From contig NZ_PEND01000002.1 in NCBI RefSeq assembly GCF_002844195.1, forward strand, positions 248,001 to 312,000: DNA of 64,000 bases. The letters run 5' to 3'. The notes under the pieces were generated by a model that was given only the letters and a program-made list of their open reading frames with translations, had not been told where the DNA came from and ran no database searches. The position numbers and the translations under genes were made by a program. Positions 54,693-63,455 of the stretch are shown here, one piece after another (position 1 is the stretch's first letter; every line of letters starts with the position of its first letter). Source of the DNA: Halegenticoccus soli. GTDB lineage: Archaea > Halobacteriota > Halobacteria > Halobacteriales > Haloferacaceae.

Positions 54693-55838
54693 ATGGCAGA
54701 CGATCTTAAGCGGGGGCTGGAAGGTGTGCTGGTCACCGAGTCCGAACTCAGCCACATCGACGGCGACGAGGGCCGGCTCATCTACCGCGGATACGCCATA
54801 GAGGACCTCGCGCGCGGGGCGAGCTACGAGGAAGTCCTCTATCTCCTCTGGCACGGGGAACTGCCGACGCGCGAGGAGCTCGACGAATTCAAAGCGTCGA
54901 TGGCGCCCGAACGCGAACTCGACAACCGCGTCCTCGACACCGTCCGGGAGCTCGCCGAGGCGGACGAGAACCCGATGGCCGCGCTCCGGACCGTCGTCTC
55001 CAACTTCTCGGCGTACGACGAGGACGCCGGCTTCGACGCCGACCGGGTCGCGGATCCCGAGGCGAACGCCCGGAAGGCCCGCCGGATCACCGCCAAGATC
55101 CCGACCGCGCTGGCGGCGTTCAACCGCGTCCGCAACGGCGAGGAGCCGGTCGCGCCCCGCGAGGACCTCGATCACGCCGCGAACTTCCTCTACATGCTCA
55201 ACGACGGGGAGCCGGACGAGGTGCTCGCCGAGACGTTCGACATGGCGCTCGTCCTCCACGCCGACCACGGCCTGAACGCCTCGACCTTCTCCGCCATGGT
55301 CACCGCCTCCACCCTCTCGGACCTCCACAGCGCCGTCACCAGCGCGATCGGTACCCTCGCCGGATCGCTCCACGGCGGCGCGAACCAGAACGTCATGCGG
55401 ATGCTCAAGGAGATCGACGAGAGCGACAAAGAGCCCGTCGAGTGGGTGCAGGCGGCGCTCTCGGAGGGCCGCCGCGTCCCCGGGTTCGGCCACCGCGTCT
55501 ACAACGTCAAGGACCCGCGCGCGAAGATCCTCGGCGAGAAGTCCGAGGAGCTCGGCGAGGCCGCGGGCGACATGAAGTGGTACGACTACTCGGTCGCCAT
55601 CGAGGAGTACATCGGCGAGGAGAAGGGGCTCGCCCCGAACGTCGACTTTTACTCCGCCTCGACGTACTACCAGATGGGCATCCCGGTCGACATCTACACG
55701 CCCATCTTCGCGCTCTCTCGCGTCGGCGGCTGGATCGCCCATGTGCTCGAACAGTACGAGGACAACCGCCTCATCCGCCCCCGGGCGCGCTACGTCGGCG
55801 ACGAGGACCGCGAGTTCGTCCCGATCGACGAACGGTAA
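54693..55838 (+). CDS. citZ: Citrate synthase
   Basis: A 381-residue type II citrate synthase of the archaeal/Gram-positive size. Catalytic and substrate residues are visible: LHADHGLNAS with the first His, GFGHRVYNVKDPR with the second His and an Arg, and NVDFYSASTYY with the Asp. A conserved N-terminal segment reads GLEGVLVTESELSHIDGDEG. The promoter TATA-like GCTTTTTTG lies next to the right arm of an inverted repeat. The last 81 bases are repeated downstream at 55943-56023. Confidence 0.95.
   Translation: MADDLKRGLEGVLVTESELSHIDGDEGRLIYRGYAIEDLARGASYEEVLYLLWHGELPTREELDEFKASMAPERELDNRVLDTVRELAEADENPMAALRTVVSNFSAYDEDAGFDADRVADPEANARKARRITAKIPTALAAFNRVRNGEEPVAPREDLDHAANFLYMLNDGEPDEVLAETFDMALVLHADHGLNASTFSAMVTASTLSDLHSAVTSAIGTLAGSLHGGANQNVMRMLKEIDESDKEPVEWVQAALSEGRRVPGFGHRVYNVKDPRAKILGEKSEELGEAAGDMKWYDYSVAIEEYIGEEKGLAPNVDFYSASTYYQMGIPVDIYTPIFALSRVGGWIAHVLEQYEDNRLIRPRARYVGDEDREFVPIDER
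55757..55837 (+). repeat. Direct repeat, copy 1: 3' end of citrate synthase
   Basis: These 81 bases encode the end of citrate synthase and recur with one mismatch at 55943-56023, 186 bases downstream. A related GAGCGACCG element lies between the copies. Confidence 0.9.
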
Positions 55839-55865
55839 CGCGCCGTCCAGTCTGCCCTTTTCCCG

Positions 55866-55942
55866 AGGAGCGACCGAAGGGAGCGACGAGGGGTTTGGTC
55901 GAGCTTTTGTCGAGCGAGCGACACGAGCGAAGCGCAAACGGT
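55866..55942 (+). repeat. GAGCGACCG-type element between the citrate synthase duplicates
   Basis: GAGCGACCGAAGGGAGCGAC, then GAGG, leads into GGTTTGGTCGAGCTTTTGTC. It resembles the right part of the region at 54571-54612 and that inverted-repeat arm, so one repeat family occurs on both sides of the citrate synthase gene. It is too short and simple to be a transposon. Confidence 0.55.
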
Positions 55943-56023
55943 CGAGGACGACCGCCTCATCCGCCCCCGGGCGCGCTACGTCGGCGACGAGGACCGCGAG
56001 TTCGTCCCGATCGACGAACGGTA
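55943..56023 (+). repeat. Direct repeat, copy 2: duplicated citrate synthase tail
   Basis: A non-coding copy of the citrate synthase 3' end, 80 of 81 bases identical to 55757-55837. The stop codon is lost here because TAA has become TAC. It has no start codon of its own. Confidence 0.9.
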
Positions 56024-56132
56024 CCGTCCGACCCGACCCGACCCCGGCTTTCGCGGTTTTCGGCGATCGACGCCTCCTCACTCCCTGCGACTCGGTCGCA
56101 CGTTTACGTCGATCGGTGACGGACAACCTCTC

Positions 56133-56513
56133 ATGAGACGAATCGCCCTCCGCGCACTCGCGGTCCTCGCCGCGGCCGTGTCGCTCGTCGCGCACGCCGG
56201 CCTCGTCTACGCGACTCCCGTGCCGGTCGCGCTCGACCCGCTCGTCCTCGGCGCGGCGCTCCTCCTGCTCGCCGTCTCCGCGCTCCGACGCGCGCTCCGC
56301 GTTCTCGCCGAGGCCGGACGCGCGCTCGACGCGCCGCCGCTCCACCCGACGCTCGGGCGCGTCGTCGGACTCAACGTGGTCGCGCTGGCCGCCTACCGGT
56401 TCCTCCCGGCCGCCGTCGTCAGGGGGAGCGTCTCGCTGGTCATCGGCGCGTCGGGGACGTACCTCGCGCTCGCGGCCGTCGAGGCGGCGACGCGCCGTCG
56501 ATCATCCGCCTGA
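56133..56513 (+). CDS. Small integral membrane protein
   Basis: A 126-residue protein (MRRIALRALAVLAAAVSLVA) with four hydrophobic segments (about 6-28, 33-52, 74-92 and 96-118) and very few charged residues between them. No family is recognised. A TATA-like GTTTACG at 56103-56109 lies 24-30 bases upstream, making leaderless expression likely. It precedes the large PAS/GAF gene by 117 bases. Confidence 0.55.
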   Translation: MRRIALRALAVLAAAVSLVAHAGLVYATPVPVALDPLVLGAALLLLAVSALRRALRVLAEAGRALDAPPLHPTLGRVVGLNVVALAAYRFLPAAVVRGSVSLVIGASGTYLALAAVEAATRRRSSA

Positions 56514-56630
56514 GGGCGGGCCGATCGATTCACGCGGGATCCGACTCTCACGGTTCCGTGCCGGTTCTCGGCGATCGAAACGCTTCGAAGCGCCGAGCGT
56601 ATCTCCGTCGGCGTCCAAGAGTACCCGTCT

Positions 56631-59600
56631 ATGTCCCTGTCCCCGCGGTTCGCCGAAACCCAGTTCCGGGCGCTCGTCGACGGCGCGGAGGAGTACGCCG
56701 TCCTCGCGCTCGACGCCGACGGCTCCGTCGCCGCGTGGAACGCGGGCGCGGAACGGCTCGTCGGTTACCGACAGGAAGAGATTCTCGGCCGCCGCCTCTC
56801 GACGTTCGAACCGCCCGACGACGAGCCGGCGGATTTCGAGGCTGATCTGGCCCGCGCGGCGACCGAGGGCGGCTTCGCCGGCGAGGCGTGGTGGCGCCGC
56901 AAGGACGGCTCGCGGTTCCGCGCGCGGATCGCCCTGCGCACCGTTCGCGAGGACGAATCGCTGCTGGGCTACACCGCGATCGTCCGAGACGTCACCGACC
57001 GGTGGGAGCTGGAGCGGTACCGGACGCTCGTCGACACGGTGGGCGACGGGATCTACCAACTGGACGCCGACGGCCGATTCGTCGCGGTGAACGACACGAT
57101 CGTCGCGGTGACGGGGTACGACCGGGAGGCGCTGCTCGGCGCGTCCGCGTCGCTGCTGCTCGGTGCGACGGACGTCGAGCGGGTCCGGGCGCGGATCAGC
57201 GACCTGCTCGAAAGCGAGGGTACGACGTCGGAGCCGATCGAGCTCGACGTCCGGACCGCGGCCGGCGAGACGATCCCCTGCGAGCTCAGGTTGTGCCTCC
57301 TCCTGTCCGACGGCGAGTTCCGCGGCACGGTCGGCGTCGTCCGGGACGTTTCCCACCGCAGAGAGCGCGAGTGCGAACTCCGCCGCGAGCGCGAGCTCAC
57401 CGAGCGGCTGCTGGAGACCGTCCCCGTCCCGCTGACCGTTCACGCGGCGGACGGCGAGGTGCTTCGGGCGAACCGGCGGGTCCTGGAACTGTTCGATCTC
57501 ACCGAGGAGGAGCTGATCGACCGCCCGCCGGCCGAGCACTGGCCCGTCTTCGATCCGGCCGGCGAGCGGCTCTCGCCGGCCGACCTCCCGATCGGCCGGG
57601 TCCTCGACACCGGCGAACCGGTGCTCGAACAGGAAGTCGCGTTCGAATCCCCCGACGGGACGCGGCTGTGGTTCCTCATGAACGCCGCGCCCGTCTCCGA
57701 CGACGACGGCGAAATCGAGCGCATCGTCGTCGCCGGGGAGACCATCACCCGACAAAAGGAGTACCAGCGAGAACTGGAACGCGGGAGAGAGCGGCTCAAG
57801 CGCGAGCTGAACGAGGTGCTCTCGCGCGTCACCGACGCGGTGTTCGCGCTGGACGCCGACGGCAGGTTCACGTACCTCAACGAACCCGCCGAGCGGGTGT
57901 TCGGTCGCCCCGAACGGGAGCTCCTCGGCGTCACCGTCGGGGAGGCGCTGTCCGACGCGCTGACCCCGTCGCTTCGACGGCAGTGCGAGCGCCTGACGGA
58001 GTCTGGCCGACCGATCTCCTTCGAGGAGTACTTCCCGCCCCTCGACGCCTGGTTCCGCGTCCACGTCTACCCCTCCGAGACGGGCGTCTCGGTCTACTTC
58101 CGCGACGTGACGGAGCGGAAACGACGCGAGCGGGAGCTCGAACGGTACGAGACCATCGTCGACGCCGTCAAGGACGGAATCTACGCGCTGGACGACGAAT
58201 CCCGGTTCGTGCTCGTCAACGAGGCGTACGCGTCGATGACGGGCCGTCCGCGGGACGCGCTGCTCGGCGCGCCGGCGTCGGCGGTGATCGGCGAGGAGAT
58301 GGCCGTCGAGACCGAGGCGCTCCAGGAGCGGCTCGCGGCCGGCCGGGAGTTCGTCACCCTGGAGACGGACCTTCCGACGGCGGACGGCGGGGCGGTCCCG
58401 GTCGAGGCCCGGTTGACGCTCCTGCCCCTCGACGGCGAACGGTTCGGACGGGCCGGGGTGGTGCGCGACATCACCGAACGGCGGTGGTTCGAGCGGACTC
58501 TCGCGGCGCTGCACGGGACGAGCCGCGACCTGCTCCGGGTCGACACCGAGCGCGAGGTCTGCGAGTGCACGGTCGAGACGGCGGTGGAACTGCTCGGCCT
58601 CCCGGGAGCGGTCGTCTTCCTCCTCGACGGCGACGGTTCCCTCCGCCCCGGCGCCTGCTCGGCCGACGCGGTCGACCTCCTCGGCGGGGAGCCGGTGCTC
58701 GATCCGGCGGACCGCTCGCTCGCCTGGCTGGCGTTCCGCGAGGGCCGGACCGTCACCGCCGCCGACCTCCGCGCCGCCGACGCCGCGTACCCTCCGGACG
58801 CCGCCGCTCGAAGCGGCGTCTGGGTCCCGCTCGGCGACCGCGGCGTCTTCGCCGTCGTCTCCGGGGACGCGGGCGCGCTCGACCGCCGTCGCCTGCAGCT
58901 CGCGCGCCTCCTCGCCGCGACGACCGAGGCCGCCCTCGATCGCGTCGCCCAGGAGGACAGTCGGCGTCGACGCGAGGCGCAGCTCGAAGCGCTCGCCGAG
59001 ACCTCCGGCGCGCTCCTGGACGCGCAGACGCCGCAGGACGTCTGCGACCTCGCCGTCGAGACGGCCCGAACGGCGCTCCACCTGCCGACCACGATGGTCG
59101 CGCTGCACGACGAACCGAGCGGAACGCTCCGGGCGCGGGCCGGCTCACCCGGAGCCGACGCGGTGCTCGACGCGGACCGGCTCCTCGACGCCGACGAGGA
59201 GCTCGCCTGGCGCGCCTACGCCGAAAACCGCCTGCGAGTCGTCTCCGACCGCCGCCCGCGCGACGCCGAGGGAGACGAACCCTCGGCGTCCAGCGCCGCG
59301 ATTCTGCCGCTCGGCAGACACGGCGTCTTCGTCGTCGGCGCGGCCGAATCGGTCGACGCCGAGAGCGACGCGGCGTTCTCGGACGTGCTGGGGGGCCACA
59401 CCGAGCCGGCCTTCGCGCGGATTCTGACGGCGAACGTCGAGTCCGCGCTGGATCGAACGCGCCGCGAACAGCAGCTCGTGGAGCGCGAGACCCTGTTGCA
59501 ACGGCAGAACCGCTCGCTGGAGCGGCTGAACCGCGTCAACACCGTCATCCGAAGGATCCACGGGTCGCTCGTCGACGCCTCCTCGCGTCGGGAGATCGAG

Positions 59601-60707
59601 CGGGCGGTCTGCACCCAGCTGACGACCGCGGGGCCGTACGTTCTCGCGTGGGTGGGCGCGTACGACCCGGTTTCGGGTACTGTCACGCCGAGCGAGTGGT
59701 CGGGCGTCGAAAACGGCTACCTCGACCGGCTCCAGCGGTCCGCGGAGCGCGCAGCCGAACGGGACCCGATCGGCTCGGCGATCGAGACAGGACGGCCGCA
59801 GGTCGTCGACGACATCCTCGACGATCCGCCGTTCGAGCCGTGGCGGCGCGAGGCGCTCCGCCGCGGCTACCGATCGATGGTGGCGCTTCCGCTGCGCTAC
59901 CGCGACGCGCTGTACGGCGTGCTGTGCGTGTACGCCGACCGACCGAACGTCTTCGACGACCTCGAACGGGCGGTGCTCCGGGAGCTGAGCGAGACGATCG
60001 CCCACTCCCTCAACGCGCTGGAGAGCAGGCGGGCGCTGCTCAGCGAGGGCGTCGTCGAGGTCGAGTTCGCCGTCCGCGACCCGTCGGTGTCGTTCCTCCG
60101 GCTGACGGCGGAGCTGGACGCCGAGTTCGACCTCGTGAGCCTCGTCTCGGCTCGCGACGACGGGGTTCACGCGTTCTTCACGGTCTCGGGAGCGTCGCCG
60201 GAGGCGGTCCGGTCGTTCCTCGATCGGGCGCTCGACGTCTCCGACGTGCGGCGCGTCTCCGAGCGCGACGGCGAGTGCCTCTTCGAGTGTCTCGTCGACG
60301 AGTCGCACCTACTCGCCGTTCTCCTCGACCGCGGCGCCGTCGCCGAGGCGTTCGTCGCGGCGTCCGGCGCGGGCCGGATCACGGTCACGCTGGCGCAGGA
60401 CGCAGACGTCCGGGCGCTCGTCGGCGCACTCAAGGCGAGGTACGCCGAGGTAGACCTGGTCGCCCGGCGCGAGCGACCCTCGACGCACCGCGCCCCGCGG
60501 GAGTTCGAAGCGCAGTTCGACGAGCTCCTCACCGAGCGCCAGCGGGAGGTGCTTCGGACCGCGTACTTCAGCGGATTCTTCGAATCGCCGCGCCCCGTCA
60601 CCGGCGGCGAGCTCGCGGAGCGGTTCGACATCGCTCAGCCGACGTTCAACGCCCACCTCCGCGCGGCGCTGCGGAAACTCCTCGGACTGCTCTACGACGG
60701 CGACTGA
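56631..60707 (+). CDS. Multi-PAS/GAF sensor regulator with bacterio-opsin-activator HTH
   Basis: A 1358-residue cytoplasmic sensor without membrane segments. PAS-type domains start near residues 20, 138 (DGIYQLDADGRFVAVNDTIV), 261, 401 (AVFALDADGRFTYLNEPAER) and 513 (DGIYALDDESRFVLVNEAYA). GAF-like domains follow near 623, 786 and 966. A bacterio-opsin activator (BAT) domain starts near 1143, and a C-terminal HTH_10 begins near 1299 (LTERQREVLRTAYFSGFFES). Such proteins control light/oxygen-responsive genes in haloarchaea, but the ligand and targets here are unknown. Two small genes of related output families follow. Confidence 0.9.
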   Translation: MSLSPRFAETQFRALVDGAEEYAVLALDADGSVAAWNAGAERLVGYRQEEILGRRLSTFEPPDDEPADFEADLARAATEGGFAGEAWWRRKDGSRFRARIALRTVREDESLLGYTAIVRDVTDRWELERYRTLVDTVGDGIYQLDADGRFVAVNDTIVAVTGYDREALLGASASLLLGATDVERVRARISDLLESEGTTSEPIELDVRTAAGETIPCELRLCLLLSDGEFRGTVGVVRDVSHRRERECELRRERELTERLLETVPVPLTVHAADGEVLRANRRVLELFDLTEEELIDRPPAEHWPVFDPAGERLSPADLPIGRVLDTGEPVLEQEVAFESPDGTRLWFLMNAAPVSDDDGEIERIVVAGETITRQKEYQRELERGRERLKRELNEVLSRVTDAVFALDADGRFTYLNEPAERVFGRPERELLGVTVGEALSDALTPSLRRQCERLTESGRPISFEEYFPPLDAWFRVHVYPSETGVSVYFRDVTERKRRERELERYETIVDAVKDGIYALDDESRFVLVNEAYASMTGRPRDALLGAPASAVIGEEMAVETEALQERLAAGREFVTLETDLPTADGGAVPVEARLTLLPLDGERFGRAGVVRDITERRWFERTLAALHGTSRDLLRVDTEREVCECTVETAVELLGLPGAVVFLLDGDGSLRPGACSADAVDLLGGEPVLDPADRSLAWLAFREGRTVTAADLRAADAAYPPDAAARSGVWVPLGDRGVFAVVSGDAGALDRRRLQLARLLAATTEAALDRVAQEDSRRRREAQLEALAETSGALLDAQTPQDVCDLAVETARTALHLPTTMVALHDEPSGTLRARAGSPGADAVLDADRLLDADEELAWRAYAENRLRVVSDRRPRDAEGDEPSASSAAILPLGRHGVFVVGAAESVDAESDAAFSDVLGGHTEPAFARILTANVESALDRTRREQQLVERETLLQRQNRSLERLNRVNTVIRRIHGSLVDASSRREIERAVCTQLTTAGPYVLAWVGAYDPVSGTVTPSEWSGVENGYLDRLQRSAERAAERDPIGSAIETGRPQVVDDILDDPPFEPWRREALRRGYRSMVALPLRYRDALYGVLCVYADRPNVFDDLERAVLRELSETIAHSLNALESRRALLSEGVVEVEFAVRDPSVSFLRLTAELDAEFDLVSLVSARDDGVHAFFTVSGASPEAVRSFLDRALDVSDVRRVSERDGECLFECLVDESHLLAVLLDRGAVAEAFVAASGAGRITVTLAQDADVRALVGALKARYAEVDLVARRERPSTHRAPREFEAQFDELLTERQREVLRTAYFSGFFESPRPVTGGELAERFDIAQPTFNAHLRAALRKLLGLLYDGD

Positions 60708-60781
60708 GCCGCTCTCGGGTCTCATCTCATATCGTAGCCCCCCGCAACTCGACCGGCGCTTCTATGCTAGCTGCTGTCCTC

Positions 60782-60798
60782 ATGCCGCCGGGCGGCAT
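60782..60798. promoter_or_regulatory. 17-base palindrome upstream of the HalOD1 gene
   Basis: ATGCCGCC-G-GGCGGCAT is perfect and ends 18 bases before the HalOD1 start codon. It could be an operator or a terminator-like hairpin of the PAS/GAF gene, which ends 75 bases upstream. Confidence 0.5.
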
Positions 60799-60816
60799 AC
60801 AGCGAACCGAGGTCGG

Positions 60817-61104
60817 ATGTCTTCGAATACCGCTACGGCGGAATGGGGCGTTTCGCCCGAATCCGCGAGCTTCGCGGTGGTGGAGGCGATCGCCGAGATG
60901 GAGGGCGTCGATCCGATCGACCTCGGCCCCGTCCTCTACGACGTCGTCGACGCCGACGCGCTGGATCAGCTGTTCAGCGATCCGTTCCGGGGCTCGTCGC
61001 CGATCGACGGCCGGCTCGAACTCGTCGTCGCCGGGTACGTCGTCACCGTTCGAAGCGACGGAACCGTCACGGTCCGCTCCCCGAACGATCCGAACGACCC
61101 GTGA
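60817..61104 (+). CDS. HalOD1 output-domain protein
   Basis: A 95-residue protein whose body, residues about 18-85 (AVVEAIAEMEGVDPIDLGPV, then LYDVVDADALDQLFSD, then VVAGYVVTVRSDGTVTV), fits the small halobacterial output domain HalOD1. That domain is found alone or fused to response regulators. Its target is unknown. It lies 109 bases after the PAS/GAF/BAT gene, so a signalling link is plausible. There is no signal or membrane segment. Confidence 0.8.
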   Translation: MSSNTATAEWGVSPESASFAVVEAIAEMEGVDPIDLGPVLYDVVDADALDQLFSDPFRGSSPIDGRLELVVAGYVVTVRSDGTVTVRSPNDPNDP

Positions 61105-61193
61105 CCTCGGCGCGTCCGCTTTGACAGCCGTGAACTCGTCGACAGTCCCGAACGCGTTACGTCCGCTCGATCCGGGCGCGGGACGTCTCTCGA

Positions 61194-61211
61194 CGTCCGG
61201 ATATCCGGACG
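61194..61211. promoter_or_regulatory. 18-bp perfect palindrome upstream of the DUF7331-like gene
   Basis: CGTCCGGATATCCGGACG is fully self-complementary, ends 40 bases before the start codon of the small gene and has an AT core. An operator for a dimeric regulator is likely. Confidence 0.6.
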
Positions 61212-61230
61212 CTCCGAGACATCTAGACCG

Positions 61231-61248
61231 GAGGCACCAGAGGCACCA
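61231..61248 (+). repeat. Two tandem 9-bp units before a start codon
   Basis: GAGGCACCA is repeated twice directly upstream of the ATG at 61252. Each copy contains GAGG, which could serve as a ribosome-binding site. Confidence 0.5.
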
Positions 61249-61251
61249 CAG

Positions 61252-61401
61252 ATGAAAGACACACAGAAAGAACGCGCACCGGCACAGAAAATCACCTACA
61301 CGGAGTACGTCAGCGGCAACGAGGTCATCGGATTCGTCGTCGACGTCGACAACGATCGCGCGTGGATCCAGTCGACCGTCACGATGGCGATCGACCCCTG
61401 A
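61252..61401 (+). CDS. 49-residue DUF7331-like protein
   Basis: A small protein (MKDTQKERAPAQKITYTEYV) with a C-terminal strand pair, GFVVDVDNDRAWIQSTVTMA. The D-x-AWIQS pattern matches a haloarchaeal mini-family I recall as DUF7331. There is no signal sequence. It sits next to the HalOD1 gene behind its own palindrome, suggesting that the two small genes belong to the same signalling neighbourhood. Confidence 0.6.
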   Translation: MKDTQKERAPAQKITYTEYVSGNEVIGFVVDVDNDRAWIQSTVTMAIDP

Positions 61402-61615
61402 CAGTCGTCGCCTTCGCACTCCGCTCGCTTCTCCCTCGATACCTGCCGTCGGCGGGACCCGGTCGCTCCCGTCGACGGTTTCGTTCCCCTCCGCCGCGAG
61501 CGCGTCCGCCGAGCCGGAGTAGGGTCTCCCCCGGGGACTCGATCCGCACGCCCGGCGCGCCCGTCAAGCCGACCGCGCCGGGAACGTAATACGGCGGGCC
61601 GACGAACCCGATCGC

Positions 61616-62029
61616 ATGGACGTGTTCGTCTACGGAACGCTCACGGATCCGAAGCGCGTCGCCGCCGTGCTCGACTCGTACGCCTTCGTCGGCGCGGCCG
61701 TCGTCGACGGCCTCCGACCCGTCGAGGGGCGGTATCCGACGCTCGCGCCCGGCGGGGAGGTCGCGGGGAGGATCCTGCGAACCGACGACGTCGAGGCGCT
61801 CGACGCGTACGAAGGTGCGGACCGCGGCCTCTACGTGCGCGTGGCGATACCGTGGCGCCCCGGGGCCGACGTGGACGAGAGCGCGACGGACGCCGTCGCC
61901 GCCTACGTCGGGGACCCGGAGCTCCTCGGCGTCGAAGACGAGGTCGCGTGGCCCGGAACGGGCCCGCTCGACGCGCGCGTCCGGCGGTACGTCGCGGACA
62001 ACGACGTGAGAATCCGACCGATAGATTGA
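61616..62029 (+). CDS. Gamma-glutamylcyclotransferase-like protein
   Basis: A 137-residue protein of the GGCT/AIG2 fold. It has the N-terminal YGTL motif (6-9) and the acidic EALDAYEG segment around 62-69 where the catalytic Glu lies. The enzyme family releases 5-oxoproline from gamma-glutamyl amines. A role in gamma-glutamylcysteine turnover, the haloarchaeal thiol, is possible but inferred. A TATA-like GTAATACG lies about 30 bases upstream. Confidence 0.85.
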   Translation: MDVFVYGTLTDPKRVAAVLDSYAFVGAAVVDGLRPVEGRYPTLAPGGEVAGRILRTDDVEALDAYEGADRGLYVRVAIPWRPGADVDESATDAVAAYVGDPELLGVEDEVAWPGTGPLDARVRRYVADNDVRIRPID

Positions 62030-62116
62030 TACGGATGACGAGCGGCCGACGCGCGTCTGACGCGCCGACCACCCCGACGCAGTCGTGCACTTTCACTTCC
62101 GCTCCGCGTGCCGGAC

Positions 62117-62126
62117 GTTTATATAC
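62117..62126 (+). promoter_or_regulatory. TATA box, probable upstream promoter of ilvA
   Basis: GTTTATATAC is the strongest TATA element between the GGCT gene and ilvA and would give a leader of about 85 bases. A second AT-rich element, CGATTAACAAT (62203-62213), is correctly spaced for a leaderless ilvA transcript. Confidence 0.5.
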
Positions 62127-62231
62127 TCGGGGATCTATCGATGAGTTGCACGTCACACGCGTGCGTTCCCCCCTTTCCCCTCATCCTTTCCGGAGATAAA
62201 CGATTAACAATCACCGCCGGGTACCTCACAC

Positions 62232-63443
62232 ATGCTTTCGCTTTCGGACGTTCTCGCGGCTCGCGACCGCGTCGACGAAGTGGCGCGCCGGACGCCGCTC
62301 GAGTACTCTCACACCTTCTCGGACATGTCGGGCGCCGACGTCCGCCTCAAACTGGAGAACTTCCAGCGGACGGGATCGTTCAAGATCCGCGGGGCCATGA
62401 ACCGGATCGCGACCCTCTCGGAGACCGAGAAGGACGCGGGCGTCGTCACCGCCAGCGCCGGCAATCACGCCCAGGGCGTTGCGCTCGCCGCCACCCGCGC
62501 GGGCGTGGACTCGAAGATCGTGATGCCGGAGTACGCCCCGATATCGAAGATCAAGGCGACCCGGCGCTACGGCGGCGAGGTGATCCTCCACGGGGTCGAC
62601 TACAACGAGGCGCAGGCGAAGGCTCACGAGATCGAGCGCGAGGAGGGGCGGACGTACGTCCACGCGTTCGACGACGAGCACGTCATGGCCGGCCAGGGAA
62701 CGATCGGCCTGGAGATCCTCGACGGCTGCCCCGAAGTCGAGACGGTCGTCGTCCCCATCGGCGGCGGCGGCCTCATCGCCGGCGTCGCCACGGCGCTGAA
62801 GGAGACGCGCGAGGAGATCCGCGTGATCGGCGTCCAGGCCGAGGGGGCGTCGAGCGCCGCCGAGTCGCTGAACAAGGGGTCGGTCCACGAACTCGACAGC
62901 GTCGACACCATCGCCGACGGCATCGCCACGCGGTCCGTCGGCGAGGGCACCTTCGAGGTGATACGGGAGCGCGTCGACGAGGTCGTCACCGTCTCCGACG
63001 AGGAGATCGCGGTGGCGCTCGCCTTCCTGCTCGAACGGAGCAAGACGCTCGTCGAGGGCGCGGGCGCGGTTCCGCTCGCCGCGCTCCTGTTCGAGAAGTT
63101 CCCCTACGACCCGGACGAGACGATCGTCCCGGTGTTGAGCGGCGGCAACATCGACCTGAACACCCTCACGACCGTCATCATGCGCGGGCTGGTCGAAACC
63201 GGCCGCTACCTCAAGATCAGGACCGTCCTCAAGGACCGCCCGGGCGCGCTGGAGGATCTGATCGGGATCATCGCCGACGCCCGCGCGAACATCTACGCCA
63301 TCCAGCACGACCGGACCTCCCGGGACATCGCGATGAACGCCGCCGAGGTCGTCCTCGACCTGGAGACGCGCGGCGAGGACCACGTCGAGGAGCTGCTCGA
63401 CGCCCTGCGGTCGAACGGGTACGCGGTCGAGGTGCTGGTCTGA
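62232..63443 (+). CDS. ilvA: Threonine ammonia-lyase
   Basis: A 403-residue PLP enzyme, the first step of isoleucine synthesis from threonine. The PLP lysine is Lys51 in RTGSFKIRGAMNR, the SAGNHAQGVA loop and GGGGLIAGVA phosphate cradle follow, and a C-terminal ACT-like domain (about 325-400, IRTVLKDRPGALEDLIGII) may provide feedback control. The spacing to the upstream TATA elements suggests either a leaderless or a short-leader transcript. It converges on an SDR gene 12 bases away. Confidence 0.94.
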   Translation: MLSLSDVLAARDRVDEVARRTPLEYSHTFSDMSGADVRLKLENFQRTGSFKIRGAMNRIATLSETEKDAGVVTASAGNHAQGVALAATRAGVDSKIVMPEYAPISKIKATRRYGGEVILHGVDYNEAQAKAHEIEREEGRTYVHAFDDEHVMAGQGTIGLEILDGCPEVETVVVPIGGGGLIAGVATALKETREEIRVIGVQAEGASSAAESLNKGSVHELDSVDTIADGIATRSVGEGTFEVIRERVDEVVTVSDEEIAVALAFLLERSKTLVEGAGAVPLAALLFEKFPYDPDETIVPVLSGGNIDLNTLTTVIMRGLVETGRYLKIRTVLKDRPGALEDLIGIIADARANIYAIQHDRTSRDIAMNAAEVVLDLETRGEDHVEELLDALRSNGYAVEVLV

Positions 63444-63455
63444 GCGGCCGGCGGC

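Noticed and set aside
57640-57660. TTCGAATC word resembling a tRNA T-loop
   Set aside because: It lies inside the PAS/GAF coding frame and has no acceptor or anticodon stem around it.
56888-61255. Long open frame of about 1455 codons in another frame over the PAS/GAF gene
   Set aside because: Arg/Gly/Ala-rich composition is typical of a shadow frame in GC-rich DNA. The overlapping frame has clear domain motifs.
62141-62232. Leader peptide ORF before ilvA
   Set aside because: The frame runs on into the ilvA coding region in another frame and has no run of Ile or Thr codons, so attenuation is not supported.
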